DNA of 64,000 nucleotides from UBA7446 sp965656545 (GTDB taxonomy: Bacteria > Bacteroidota > Bacteroidia > Flavobacteriales > Flavobacteriaceae): positions 1 through 64,000 of the forward strand of contig CBFHKZ010000003.1 of assembly GCA_965656545.1 (NCBI GenBank). Reading direction: 5' to 3'. The translations under genes and the position numbers were made by a program. Below the pieces are notes generated by a model, which worked only from the letters and a program-made list of their open reading frames with translations, was not told the DNA's origin and made no database searches. Of the stretch, positions 42,911-52,680 are shown one piece after another; the first letter of the stretch is position 1, and every line of letters starts with the position of its first letter.

Positions 42911-45900
42911 TTATGCTTTTTGTTCTTGCGCCATGCGTTCAAGAGCTGCTTTATAATCGGTAGGCATTACCTTAATAAAGTGCTTTTGTGTTGTTTTCCA
43001 ATTTTTTAATAGTTCAGACCCCAGTGGGCTTCCCGTATACTTCACGTGATTTTGAATTAAGCCTTGGACGTGTTCGACGTCTGCACCGCTTAAGTCTTCT
43101 AAGCCAATCATTTCCATGTTGAAGTTGCGATCGTCAAAAATGCCGTCTTCAGCATAAATATAGGCGATTCCACCACTCATACCAGCAGCAAAGTTACGTC
43201 CTATCTTACCTAAGATAATGGCTTCACCACCCGTCATGTATTCGCAACCGTGGTCGCCAATACCTTCAACTACGGCAATGGATCCTGAATTCCGTACACA
43301 GAAACGCTCTCCAGCAATTCCGTTGATGTAAGCCTCACCAGCTGTGGCACCATATAGCGCTACGTTTCCGATGATGACATTCTCTTCTGGTTTAAAGGTT
43401 GCTGTTTCAGGAACTTTGGCTACCAGCCTTGCACCAGACAGTCCTTTTCCGAAATAGTCATTGGCGTTTCCAGTCACTTCCATATGAAGTCCTTTGGTTG
43501 CAAAACAGCCAAAACTCTGACCCGCAGCTCCTGTAAACAACAGCTTTAGCGTGTCTGCCGGAAGTCCTTCACGGCCGTGTGCTTTTGAAATTTCATTACT
43601 CAAAAGGGCGCCAACACTACGATTCGTGTTTTTGATATCAAACGACAGTGTTTGTGCTTCTTTTTTGATGATGGCCTTCTGTGCCTTTGAAACGATTTCC
43701 ACATCTAGTACGTTGTCTAGCCCGTGGTCTTGTTTGCTCACGTTGCGTACGGGCACGTTGTCTCCAACTTCAGGTTTGTATAAGATAGCTGACAAATCAA
43801 TGCCTTGTGCCTTATAGTGGTCGATGGCCGTATTCATGTTCAGTTTTTGGCTTTGTCCAACCATTTCATCAATAGACCTGAACCCTAGTTCTGCCATGAT
43901 GGCACGCAATTCCTCTGCAACATAGTGCATAAAGTTAATGACATGCTCAGGCTTTCCTTTAAAGTTTTTACGCAGCTCTGGGTCTTGCGTGGCAATTCCC
44001 ACCGGACAGGTGTTGAGGTGACATGCACGCATCATAATACATCCAGACGCTACTAGTGGGGCAGTGGAGAATCCAAATTCTTCTGCACCAAGCAAGCAGG
44101 CTACGGCTACGTCACGCCCTGTTTTCATTTGCCCGTCACATTCCATCACGATACGACCACGAAGGTCGTTCATCACTAAGGTTTGTTGTGCTTCGGCGAT
44201 TCCCAATTCCCATGGCAATCCAGCGTGTTTGAGCGATGTGAGTGGCGACGCACCCGTTCCCCCGTCAAATCCAGAGATCAATACCACATCTGCTTTTGCT
44301 TTTGCAACACCAGCAGCAATGGTTCCAACGCCTACTTCAGAAACGAGCTTCACATTGATTCGCGCCTCTCTGTTGGCATTTTTAAGATCATAAATCAATT
44401 GCGCCAAATCCTCAATAGAATAAATGTCGTGGTGAGGTGGTGGGGAAATCAAGCCAACGTAAGGCGTTGAATTTCGCACCGATGCAATGTATGGGTTTAC
44501 TTTTGGCCCAGGCAGTTGTCCGCCTTCTCCGGGCTTGGCGCCTTGCGCCATTTTAATTTGAATTTCACGTGCGTTGGTCAAGTAGTGCGAGGAAACGCCA
44601 AATCGCCCAGAAGCAACTTGCTTGATGGCAGAATTACGCCAATCTCCATCTTCGTCACGAGTGAAACGTCTTGGGTCTTCACCACCCTCTCCCGAATTAC
44701 TCTTTCCGCCAATGCGGTTCATGGCTTTTGCCAAGTTTTCGTGTGCTTCTTCACTAATCGACCCCAACGACATGGCGCCTGTTTTGAAACGCTTAACGAT
44801 TTTGGTCCACGGCTCTACTTCCTCAATGGGAATGGGATCCAAATCGGTGAATTCAAACATACCACGCAAGGTCATCAGTTGCTTGGTTTGGTCGTTAACC
44901 AGTTTGGAATATTCCTCAAAGGTGTCATAGCTCCCTTTGCTTGTAGCCAGTTGTAGCTTGGCAATACTTGCGGGGTTCAGCATATGCGCCTCTCCATTAC
45001 GACGCCAGCGATAGCTGCCGCCAATTTCGAGGTCAATGCCCTCGCCAGCCGCTTTTTCGCCAAAGGCAAATTCGTGACGCTTGGCAATTTCTTGCTCAAC
45101 TTCTTTAAGTCCGATGCCCTCGATGCGTGTAGCAGTATTACAGAAATAGGTATCGACAAATTTCTTGCTCAGTCCAAGGGCTTCAAATATTTGTGCGCCT
45201 CTATAAGAGTGCAGCGTGGAAATACCAATCTTGTTCATGATTTTAACAAGCCCTTTTGCAATGGCTTTGTTAAAATTGGCAATGGCATTTTCAGCAGATA
45301 GTCCTTTGATGGCACCTTTTTCTACTTGGTAGTCAATGATTTCATTAACCATATATGGATTGATGGCACTTGCACCATAGCCAAATAAGGCGGCAAAGTG
45401 ATGTGGTTCACGGGGTTCGGCAGATTCGATGATGATGCCAAACTTAGAACGCAGGCTGTGTTTCATCATGCCGTGGTGTACAAATGCACAGGCCAAAAGC
45501 ATGGGCATGGGTGCCATGTCTTTGTTGATCCCACGATCAGAAAGTATGATGATGTTTGCGCCATCCTCAACTTCTTTTTTAACGCGTTTCAATAGGTCTT
45601 CGAGTGCGCGTTCCAGTCCGTTGTTTCCTTCTTTGGCAACGTAAAGCGCATTGACCGACTTAGACTTAAAATCATCATGCTCAATAAACTTGATTTTGTC
45701 AAGGTCTTCGTTAGAGATGATGGGATTTTGAATGTTTAGTTTTTTCGCGTGAGCCGGGATGACGTCAAAAATATTGGCATCGCTTCCCACAGACATGGAG
45801 GTGTCTGTTACAATTTCTTCACGAATTCCGTCAAGTGGCGGGTTGGTCACCTGTGCAAACAACTGTTTGAAGTAGTTGTAGAGCAGCTGAGGTTTGCTCG

Positions 45901-47410
45901 ACAACACGGCAAGCGGCGTATCCGTTCCCATAGAGCCAATGGCTTCTTTGCCCAAGGTGCTCATGGGTGTGATAAGGGTTTTGATGTCTTCCTCTGTATA
46001 ACCAAAGGCTTGTAGTCTTTTAATATAGGGCTCAGCTTCAACGGGCGTTTTGTTTCCTGTGTACGGAATCTCTTTAAGTGGAAGTAAATTTTCTTTTAAC
46101 CAATCTCCGTATGGGTGTTTGGCAGAAATGTTTTCTTTTACCTCACGGTCTTCAATGATGCGTCCTTCTTCCATGTCCACCAAAAACATTCTTCCGGGCT
46201 CTAGACGTCCGTGAAGGGAAACATTGGCGGGATCAATATCAATAACGCCCGTTTCAGACGACATGACCACATAACCATCTTTGGTCACGGTATATCGCGA
46301 TGGGCGCAGTCCGTTTCGGTCAAGTAGTGCACCGATAAATTTTCCATCCGTAAACGGCACACTCGCGGGTCCGTCCCACGGCTCCATGATGCATGCGTTG
46401 TAGGCGTAAAAATCTTTTTTGGCAGGATCCATAGATTGGTGCTTTTCCCATGCTTCGGGAACGAGCATCATCATCACTTCTGGGAGTGAGCGTCCTGAGT
46501 GTAGCAGCAACTCAACCACCATGTCCATGGAGGAGGAGTCGGACTTGCCGGGAAGTACGATAGGCGTAATATGCGCCATATCATCTCCAAAAAATTCGTT
46601 TGCAAAAAGTTCTTCACGTGCCTTCATGCGGATAACGTTCCCGCGGTAGGTGTTGATTTCACCGTTGTGACACATATAGCGGAAGGGCTGTGCCAAATCC
46701 CAAGTAGGGAAGGTGTTGGTAGAAAAACGTTGGTGTACAAGCGCCAAACGCGTTACTACACGTGGGTCTTTAAGGTCTAGGTAGAAGCCTTCAATATCTT
46801 CGGGCATCAGCAGGCCTTTATAGATAAGCGTTCTGGTTGAGAAGCTCGGCAGATAAAAGTAAGAACTCTGCGACATTTTACTTCCAAAGATGCGGTGCTC
46901 TGCACGTTTTCTTGCAATAAATGCTTTGGTGTTAAGCTGATCTTCGGTGAGTTTGCCAGTAGCATCTTCAACAAATACTTGTTTGATGTTTGGCAATGTT
47001 TGCGCGGCAATACGCCCAATTACGTCATAGTTGGTAGGTACGTCTCGCCATCCGATTATAGCCAAATCTTGACGGGCCAATTCTTCTTCAAAAACTTCAA
47101 TACAATGCGTGCGTTGGTTCAACTTCTGAGGAAGGAAAACCATACCAAGGGCATATTTCTGAGGCTCAGGAAGTTTAAACGAAAGTACATCTGTTAGAAA
47201 ATCGTGTGGGATGTCTATGAGTATACCTGCTCCATCCCCTGTTTTACCATCTGCACTTACCGCACCGCGGTGTTCGAGTTTGACCAAGATATCTAATGCC
47301 TTGTGAATGATATCGTTGGTTTTTTTGCCCTTAAGACTGCAAATAAAACCAGCACCACAATTGTCGTGCTCGTTTTCTGGATGGTATAAACCTTGTGGGT
47401 TAGGTAGCAT
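42911..47410 (-). CDS. gltB: Glutamate synthase large subunit
   Basis: The 1499-residue enzyme makes two glutamates from glutamine and 2-oxoglutarate. The glutaminase Cys is exposed after a short propeptide (HDNCGAGF, Cys18). The central domain, the FMN/2-oxoglutarate domain ('GGEDPRRFTRDEDGDWRNSAIKQVASGRFGV' region, with 'CHLNTCPVGIATQ' for the [3Fe-4S] cluster) and the C-terminal beta-helix (GxxxG repeats such as GGEAIILGKIGRNFAAGMSGG) are all present. Two -7 elements lie upstream, suggesting two start points. Confidence 0.97.
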   Translation of the reverse strand: MLPNPQGLYHPENEHDNCGAGFICSLKGKKTNDIIHKALDILVKLEHRGAVSADGKTGDGAGILIDIPHDFLTDVLSFKLPEPQKYALGMVFLPQKLNQRTHCIEVFEEELARQDLAIIGWRDVPTNYDVIGRIAAQTLPNIKQVFVEDATGKLTEDQLNTKAFIARKRAEHRIFGSKMSQSSYFYLPSFSTRTLIYKGLLMPEDIEGFYLDLKDPRVVTRLALVHQRFSTNTFPTWDLAQPFRYMCHNGEINTYRGNVIRMKAREELFANEFFGDDMAHITPIVLPGKSDSSSMDMVVELLLHSGRSLPEVMMMLVPEAWEKHQSMDPAKKDFYAYNACIMEPWDGPASVPFTDGKFIGALLDRNGLRPSRYTVTKDGYVVMSSETGVIDIDPANVSLHGRLEPGRMFLVDMEEGRIIEDREVKENISAKHPYGDWLKENLLPLKEIPYTGNKTPVEAEPYIKRLQAFGYTEEDIKTLITPMSTLGKEAIGSMGTDTPLAVLSSKPQLLYNYFKQLFAQVTNPPLDGIREEIVTDTSMSVGSDANIFDVIPAHAKKLNIQNPIISNEDLDKIKFIEHDDFKSKSVNALYVAKEGNNGLERALEDLLKRVKKEVEDGANIIILSDRGINKDMAPMPMLLACAFVHHGMMKHSLRSKFGIIIESAEPREPHHFAALFGYGASAINPYMVNEIIDYQVEKGAIKGLSAENAIANFNKAIAKGLVKIMNKIGISTLHSYRGAQIFEALGLSKKFVDTYFCNTATRIEGIGLKEVEQEIAKRHEFAFGEKAAGEGIDLEIGGSYRWRRNGEAHMLNPASIAKLQLATSKGSYDTFEEYSKLVNDQTKQLMTLRGMFEFTDLDPIPIEEVEPWTKIVKRFKTGAMSLGSISEEAHENLAKAMNRIGGKSNSGEGGEDPRRFTRDEDGDWRNSAIKQVASGRFGVSSHYLTNAREIQIKMAQGAKPGEGGQLPGPKVNPYIASVRNSTPYVGLISPPPHHDIYSIEDLAQLIYDLKNANREARINVKLVSEVGVGTIAAGVAKAKADVVLISGFDGGTGASPLTSLKHAGLPWELGIAEAQQTLVMNDLRGRIVMECDGQMKTGRDVAVACLLGAEEFGFSTAPLVASGCIMMRACHLNTCPVGIATQDPELRKNFKGKPEHVINFMHYVAEELRAIMAELGFRSIDEMVGQSQKLNMNTAIDHYKAQGIDLSAILYKPEVGDNVPVRNVSKQDHGLDNVLDVEIVSKAQKAIIKKEAQTLSFDIKNTNRSVGALLSNEISKAHGREGLPADTLKLLFTGAAGQSFGCFATKGLHMEVTGNANDYFGKGLSGARLVAKVPETATFKPEENVIIGNVALYGATAGEAYINGIAGERFCVRNSGSIAVVEGIGDHGCEYMTGGEAIILGKIGRNFAAGMSGGIAYIYAEDGIFDDRNFNMEMIGLEDLSGADVEHVQGLIQNHVKYTGSPLGSELLKNWKTTQKHFIKVMPTDYKAALERMAQEQKA

Positions 47411-47424
47411 AAATCAATTTTTAT

Positions 47425-47432
47425 CAAATATA
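47425..47432 (-). promoter_or_regulatory. gltB: Proximal -7 element of gltBD
   Basis: TATATTTG on the minus strand, ending 14 bases before the gltB ATG. It and the distal element lie in the 373-base gap between gltB and nhaD; the rest of that gap, apart from the nhaD element, is plain A+T-rich DNA. Confidence 0.5.
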
Positions 47433-47468
47433 ACCGCTAGCTTTAGTTTTTAGTAAACACGAGCAGAG

Positions 47469-47476
47469 CAAATGTA
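47469..47476 (-). promoter_or_regulatory. gltB: Distal -7 element of gltBD
   Basis: TACATTTG on the minus strand, 58 bases from the gltB ATG; a possible second promoter. Confidence 0.45.
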
Positions 47477-47747
47477 GGCGCAATATAACATTCATAATAT
47501 TTAACTAAAAAATTATGAAATCACAAAAATAGAGACACTAAAATTAATATTACTGGAATATAAACAATGTGTTATTCTTACCCCCTGTTTTTATAGGGTT
47601 TGTTGTTAAAAATCACAGTCTTTTGGCAAATATACCCCATTTACTTGCGGGTTTAAAATCAATAAATACAAATTTAAATAATTTTTTCATGTTTTTAATC
47701 AGTAAAATTCCTTCGTCATATTGTTTTTTTAAGCCCACTTTCATTGC

Positions 47748-47755
47748 TATATTTG
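47748..47755 (+). promoter_or_regulatory. nhaD: -7 element of nhaD-folC
   Basis: TATATTTG, 28 bases before the nhaD ATG, giving a leader of about 25 bases. Confidence 0.5.
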
Positions 47756-47783
47756 TTTTTGACTTAATTCCAAACACTATTAT

Positions 47784-49112
47784 ATGGAAACCCTAATACT
47801 TGTAGTTTTTTTTCTAGGCTACTTGGCCATTACCCTTGAGCATAACTTAAAGATTGATAAACTCATACCTGCACTTGCCATGATGGCTATTTTATGGGCA
47901 TTGATTTCGCTAACGCACCTGCCTGTTTTTGACATAGACACCATCACCAGGAGTTTGCACGAAACACATATTGAAGAGATTTTACTGCATCATTTAGGTA
48001 AGACAGCTGAAATCTTGGTCTTTTTACTGGGCGCCATGACCATTGTTGAAATCATCGATTATTTTGACGGCTTCGCAACCATTAAAGGCTTTATACGTAC
48101 AAACGTTAAGGTCAGACTACTCTGGATATTTTCCATTTTGGCTTTTATTCTTTCTGCTATTATCGACAACCTTACCGCAACCATCGTCCTGATTACGATA
48201 TTGCAAAAAGTAATTCAAGAGCGCAACACACGTCTCTGGTTTGCAGGGCTTATTATTGTTGCTGCTAATGCTGGCGGTGCCTGGTCTCCCATTGGAGATG
48301 TTACCACCACCATGCTCTGGATTGGCAAAAAAGTATCTACACCAGAATTGATTAAATACCTATTTATTCCCTCCGTTGTTTGTATGGTAGTTCCTACGCT
48401 TATTGCAAGTCGATACAAAGCATTTAGGGGAACCATTAACAACAAAGACGTAGGCGAAATTAAAAAATCCCGCTTTGGTTCAAGGATGCTTTACTTAGGT
48501 TTGGGTTCCATTTTGTTTGTTCCTTTTTTTAAGCAGATTACCCACTTGCCTCCTTACGTAGGTATGATGTTGTCTCTGGCCGTTGTAGCTGCGTTTGCTG
48601 AACTGTATAGCAGCGCCAAATTCTCCCTGTCAAATATTGATGAAACGGCTGACAATCACGCCATTCACAGCCCCGTTCATGCGGCTTTGACAAAAATCGA
48701 ATTACCCAGTATATTGTTTTTCCTTGGAATATTGATGGCCGTGGGCGCTTTGGAGTCTTTGGGGCTTTTGTTCAATTTTGCGGGTGACCTCACCCAAGTC
48801 ATTCCGAATATGGACATTGTGGTTTCGCTTTTTGGAGCCATATCTGCTGTAATTGACAATGTGCCGCTGGTAGCTGCCAGTATGGGGATGTTCTCTCAAG
48901 GACCCGATGATCCGATTTGGCATGCCATAGCCTTTGCTGCAGGAACTGGAGGTAGTATGTTGGTGTTTGGTTCTGCCGCTGGTGTTGTAGCTATGGGTAT
49001 GGAAAAAATCAACTTTTTCTGGTACTTTAAAAAGATTTCCATCCTCGCATTTGTTGGCTTTTTGTCCGGTTACCTAACCTTTATGTTGATGCGTGACTAT
49101 ATTCTTACCTAG
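47784..49112 (+). CDS. nhaD: Sodium:proton antiporter NhaD
   Basis: The 442-residue inner-membrane protein has about 12 hydrophobic helices and the NhaD pattern: 'HHLGKTAEILVFLLGAMTIVEIIDYFDGF', 'SAIIDNLTATIVLI', 'ANAGGAWSPIGDVTTTMLW' and 'SAVIDNVPLVAASMGM'. The two DN motifs are characteristic of the ion transporter superfamily. It expels sodium in exchange for protons, which fits a marine or salt-exposed host. It overlaps the GTG start of folC by one base. Confidence 0.94.
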   Translation: METLILVVFFLGYLAITLEHNLKIDKLIPALAMMAILWALISLTHLPVFDIDTITRSLHETHIEEILLHHLGKTAEILVFLLGAMTIVEIIDYFDGFATIKGFIRTNVKVRLLWIFSILAFILSAIIDNLTATIVLITILQKVIQERNTRLWFAGLIIVAANAGGAWSPIGDVTTTMLWIGKKVSTPELIKYLFIPSVVCMVVPTLIASRYKAFRGTINNKDVGEIKKSRFGSRMLYLGLGSILFVPFFKQITHLPPYVGMMLSLAVVAAFAELYSSAKFSLSNIDETADNHAIHSPVHAALTKIELPSILFFLGILMAVGALESLGLLFNFAGDLTQVIPNMDIVVSLFGAISAVIDNVPLVAASMGMFSQGPDDPIWHAIAFAAGTGGSMLVFGSAAGVVAMGMEKINFFWYFKKISILAFVGFLSGYLTFMLMRDYILT

Positions 49113-50317
49113 TGGATTATGCGTCTGCTATGCAGTGGCTATACGCACAACTGCCGATGTATCAGCGGGTGGGAAAAGCTGCGCTTAACCCTAATTTAGA
49201 CGGCATAACCAAGCTTGCTGAGCACCTAGGTAATCCCCATCAAAAATTTAAAAGCATACATATTGCAGGCACCAATGGTAAGGGCTCTTCTGCGCATATG
49301 CTAGCATCAATACTACAAGAGGCAGGGTATAAAGTAGGTTTGTATACCTCTCCTCACCTAAAAGACTTTAGCGAACGCATTCGCATCAATGGTGTTCCCA
49401 TCGACCAAGAGTATATACTTGATTTTGTGGTTTCAAACCGCACATTTTTTGAGCGAGAAGCCTTTTCTTTTTTTGAAATGACCGTTGGTCTTGCCTTTGA
49501 TTATTTTGCAAAGCAACAGGTAGATGTAGCCGTTATTGAGGTGGGTTTGGGTGGCCGTTTAGATGCTACCAACATCATCACACCAGAGGCCTGTCTTATC
49601 ACCAACATAGCACTAGATCATCAGCAGTTTTTGGGTACAACTAGACCCGCCATCGCCAAAGAAAAGGGCGGTATCATAAAACCCAACACGCCTGTTGTTT
49701 TAGGCACCGATGACCAAGAAACCTTTGCTGTTTTTGACGCCATAGCCAAGCCATTGGATGCTCCGCTGTATGTTGCAGAAGCATATAATTACACTACCGA
49801 TTTACTAGGGAACTATCAGCAACAAAACAGCAATGGGGTGGTTTCCTTACTTAAAAAACTATCTTCTTTTACGGTTTCAGAAGATCATATTCGCAACGGT
49901 TTGCAACACGTGCGCAAAAATACGGGCATTCGCGGTCGTTGGGAAATCTTGGGAACCAAACCCACTATAATAGCTGATGTGGCGCATAACAAAGCAGGAT
50001 TGGAAGTTGTTTTGAAGCAACTCACTTCCCTTCAGTATGATACCCTTCACGTTGTTTTTGGCATGGTTAGCGACAAGGATGTGGGTGATTTAATGACCCT
50101 TTTGCCTGCCGATGCTACCTATTATTTGTGTGCGGCAGCAGTTCCCAGAGCCTTGGACGTGCCCAGTCTCTCGGAACATTTTAGTAATCATAACCGCAGT
50201 TTTACATCTTATGATAGCGTTAAACACGCCTATACTGCAGCGCTAAATAAGGCGTCAGCGGAGGATGTTGTTTTTATTGGAGGCAGCCTATTTGTGGTCT
50301 CAGAAATATTACCCTAA
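49112..50317 (+). CDS. folC: Bifunctional folylpolyglutamate synthase / dihydrofolate synthase
   Basis: The 401-residue Mur-ligase-like enzyme adds glutamate to folates and to dihydropteroate. 'GTNGKGSSAHMLASILQ' is the ATP site, 'YTSPHL' and 'EVGLGGRLDATN' are family signatures, and a late 'DVAHNKAG' is present. The start is GTG at 49112, giving MDYASAMQWLYAQLPMYQ; ATG at 49130 is possible. Coupled to nhaD through the shared TAGTG. The next gene downstream is tRNA-Val. Confidence 0.95.
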   Translation: MDYASAMQWLYAQLPMYQRVGKAALNPNLDGITKLAEHLGNPHQKFKSIHIAGTNGKGSSAHMLASILQEAGYKVGLYTSPHLKDFSERIRINGVPIDQEYILDFVVSNRTFFEREAFSFFEMTVGLAFDYFAKQQVDVAVIEVGLGGRLDATNIITPEACLITNIALDHQQFLGTTRPAIAKEKGGIIKPNTPVVLGTDDQETFAVFDAIAKPLDAPLYVAEAYNYTTDLLGNYQQQNSNGVVSLLKKLSSFTVSEDHIRNGLQHVRKNTGIRGRWEILGTKPTIIADVAHNKAGLEVVLKQLTSLQYDTLHVVFGMVSDKDVGDLMTLLPADATYYLCAAAVPRALDVPSLSEHFSNHNRSFTSYDSVKHAYTAALNKASAEDVVFIGGSLFVVSEILP

Positions 50318-50336
50318 AAAAATAAATTGAACATGG

Positions 50337-50365
50337 TTTGGTACGCCTGTTATTTTATATATTTG
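50337..50365 (+). promoter_or_regulatory. Promoter of tRNA-Val
   Basis: TTTG, 17 bases, TATATTTG; it ends eight bases before the tRNA, as expected for a stable RNA promoter. Confidence 0.7.
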
Positions 50366-50373
50366 CACCCCCC

Positions 50374-50448
50374 GGGCGCTTAGCTCAGTTGGTTCAGAGC
50401 ACCTCGTTTACACCGAGGGGGTCGGGGGTTCGAATCCCTCAGCGCCCA
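50374..50448 (+). tRNA. tRNA-Val (TAC)
   Basis: The 75-base cloverleaf has acceptor GGGCGCT/AGCGCCC, D-stem GCTC/GAGC, anticodon stem CCTCG/CGAGG with loop TTTACAC, and T-arm GGGGG/CCCTC. CCA is not encoded. The last 16 bases and the following terminator are repeated at 50594-50654. Confidence 0.96.
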
Positions 50449-50458
50449 CATCAATCAC

Positions 50459-50487
50459 AATCCTAATGCAAAGCATTGGGATTTTTT
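50459..50487 (+). terminator. Rho-independent terminator of tRNA-Val
   Basis: An 11-bp stem (aatcctaatgc with gcattgggatt, one G-U pair), AAA loop and T run. Confidence 0.85.
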
Positions 50488-50593
50488 GTTTTCAAAAAAA
50501 GGAGAACGTTTTATTTCAGACTTTTTTTAAAACACAAAATGTGCACGAGGTGCACAGGATTGTATTTGCAGGAGCGGTCGAAACGGGAAGATC

Positions 50594-50654
50594 AATCCCT
50601 CAGCGCCCACATCAATCACAATCCTAATGCAAAGCATTGGGATTTTTTTGTTTT
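50594..50654 (+). repeat. Duplicate of the tRNA-Val 3' end plus terminator
   Basis: 61 bases match 50433-50492 except for one extra T. They cover the last 16 tRNA bases, the spacer and the whole terminator hairpin. The 101 bases between the copies hold no gene, though 'ggtcg' just before the second copy may be a decayed tRNA variable region. With the glmS leader this explains the 323 bases from 50449 to 50771. Confidence 0.85.
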
Positions 50655-50730
50655 TAAGGGGTTGTGTTTATATGAGCCGCAAATCGTGTTAAATCCTAAA
50701 GCCTACACTTTCATCTCTTAATATTTACAA

Positions 50731-50738
50731 TATCTTTG
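50731..50738 (+). promoter_or_regulatory. glmS: -7 element of glmS
   Basis: TATCTTTG, 33 bases before the glmS ATG; it lies in the upstream end of a longer open frame and so supports the later start. Confidence 0.5.
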
Positions 50739-50771
50739 CAACAGTTTAGTTTTCTAATAAAGCAAACGTAT

Positions 50772-52616
50772 ATGTGTGGAATTGTAGGATATATTGGTCA
50801 TCGTGATGCTTACCCCATCATTATTAAAGGGTTAAAGCGCCTTGAATATAGAGGCTATGACAGTGCTGGTATCATGCTTTTTAACGACGCCAATATTGTA
50901 GTCAAAACAAAGGGAAAGGTCTCAGACTTAGAACAGATTGCTGCTTCCCATGACAACAAGGGTAAAACCCTTGGAATGGGTCACACACGCTGGGCCACAC
51001 ACGGGATTCCATCAGATTTAAATTCTCACCCCCACCTTTCCAACTCTGGAAAAATAGCCATTGTTCACAACGGTATTATTGAAAACTACGCCTCGCTAAA
51101 GAAAATGTTATCTGACAACGGTTTCCACTTTGATTCGGATACCGATACTGAAGTGCTTGTGAATCTTATCGAGTTTATCAAGACTTCCCAAAACGTAAAA
51201 GTTGGTAAGGCAGTTCAAATTGCCCTTACCCAAGTAGTGGGTGCCTATGCTATTGCCGTCATTGATGCAGATCGCCCGGGTGAAGTAGTGGTTGCCAAAT
51301 TGGGTAGTCCATTGGCCATAGGCATAGGCAAGGACGAATATTTTATTGCCTCCGACGCTTCGCCTTTTATTGAGTACACCAAACGCACCATATATTTGGA
51401 CGATAATGAAATGGCGGTTATTTCTAGAGCACAAGGTTTTAAGATGTATTCTATCATAAGCGATAAAGTCATTACCCCCATTATCCAAGACATTCAGCTA
51501 TCGCTAGAAACCATTGAAAAGGGCGGTTTTGATTATTTTATGCTTAAAGAAATTCACGAGCAACCCCATGCCATAACCGATACTTTTAGAGGGCGGCTGT
51601 TGGTAGATGAGCGGCGAATCAATATTTCTGGCATAGAACAAAACAAAGAAATATTTAAAAACGCATCACGCATTACCATAATCGCTTGCGGCACTTCTTG
51701 GCACGCAGGTTTGGTAGCAGAATACCTGTTTGAAGATGCGGCACGTATCCCTGTTGAGGTGGAGTACGCCTCTGAATTCCGTTATCGTAATCCTGTGATT
51801 AACAAAGGAGATATTGTCATTGCCATTTCCCAATCTGGTGAAACTGCCGACACCCTTGCGGCCATTAAGCTTGCCAAAGAAAATGGCGCTTTTGTGTTTG
51901 GTATTTGTAATGTGGTAGGTTCTTCCATTGCTAGGGCTTCTGATGGGGGTGCTTATACGCACGCTGGTCCTGAAATAGGTGTGGCGTCTACCAAGGCGTT
52001 TACCACCCAGCTTACGGTAATTATCATGATGGGGCTGCGCTTGGGACAACTTAAAGGAACCATTGATAATACTGATTTTGATCGTGTTGCCAAACAATTA
52101 GTTGCACTTCCAAAATTGATAGAGACTGTGTTGGCATACGACAAACAAATTGAAAAAATTGCTCGTGAATACAAAGACGCTTCAAACTTTTTGTATTTGG
52201 GTAGGGGGTATAATTTTCCCGCTGCGCTTGAGGGGGCATTAAAGCTTAAAGAGATTTCTTATATCCATGCCGAAGGCTATCCCGCAGCAGAGATGAAACA
52301 CGGCCCCATTGCCCTAATTGACGAAAATATGCCCGTGGTGGTTATCGCTACCAACAAGGGACACTATGAAAAGATTGTCAGTAATGTGCAAGAAATAAAA
52401 TCGCGAAATGCCAAGATCATTTCAATCGTTACCAAAGGCGACGAGAGTGTTAAACTGCTTTCTGATCACGTGATTGAAATTCCCGAAGTAACAGAAGCTT
52501 TGGTGCCCATACTGGCCTCTGTTCCGTTGCAATTGCTCTCATATCATATTGCCATCATGCGCGGTTGTAACGTAGATCAGCCTAGAAACCTGGCAAAGTC
52601 GGTGACGGTGGAGTAG
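50772..52616 (+). CDS. glmS: Glutamine--fructose-6-phosphate aminotransferase (isomerizing)
   Basis: The 614-residue enzyme makes glucosamine-6-phosphate, the entry to peptidoglycan and lipid A amino sugars. The start is fixed by MCGIVGYIG, since Cys2 must become the N-terminal nucleophile. The glutaminase half contains GHTRWATHG. The isomerase half has two SIS domains (CGTSWHAGL, SQSGETADTLAA) and ends NLAKSVTVE, as in all GlmS. No glmS ribozyme-like leader is evident in the short 5' region. Confidence 0.97.
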   Translation: MCGIVGYIGHRDAYPIIIKGLKRLEYRGYDSAGIMLFNDANIVVKTKGKVSDLEQIAASHDNKGKTLGMGHTRWATHGIPSDLNSHPHLSNSGKIAIVHNGIIENYASLKKMLSDNGFHFDSDTDTEVLVNLIEFIKTSQNVKVGKAVQIALTQVVGAYAIAVIDADRPGEVVVAKLGSPLAIGIGKDEYFIASDASPFIEYTKRTIYLDDNEMAVISRAQGFKMYSIISDKVITPIIQDIQLSLETIEKGGFDYFMLKEIHEQPHAITDTFRGRLLVDERRINISGIEQNKEIFKNASRITIIACGTSWHAGLVAEYLFEDAARIPVEVEYASEFRYRNPVINKGDIVIAISQSGETADTLAAIKLAKENGAFVFGICNVVGSSIARASDGGAYTHAGPEIGVASTKAFTTQLTVIIMMGLRLGQLKGTIDNTDFDRVAKQLVALPKLIETVLAYDKQIEKIAREYKDASNFLYLGRGYNFPAALEGALKLKEISYIHAEGYPAAEMKHGPIALIDENMPVVVIATNKGHYEKIVSNVQEIKSRNAKIISIVTKGDESVKLLSDHVIEIPEVTEALVPILASVPLQLLSYHIAIMRGCNVDQPRNLAKSVTVE

Positions 52617-52680
52617 CCATTATTCACATGGTAAAAATACACATTGCTTCCATTTCTTCATAAGGTTGTATATTGCTGTT

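Noticed and set aside
47569..47796. Open frame of 75 codons before nhaD
   Set aside because: It overlaps the nhaD promoter and start, is mostly A+T-rich intergenic sequence, and shows no domain.
50476..50721. Open frame of 81 codons between tRNA-Val and glmS
   Set aside because: It is a reading of the duplicated tRNA terminator region and not a protein-like sequence.
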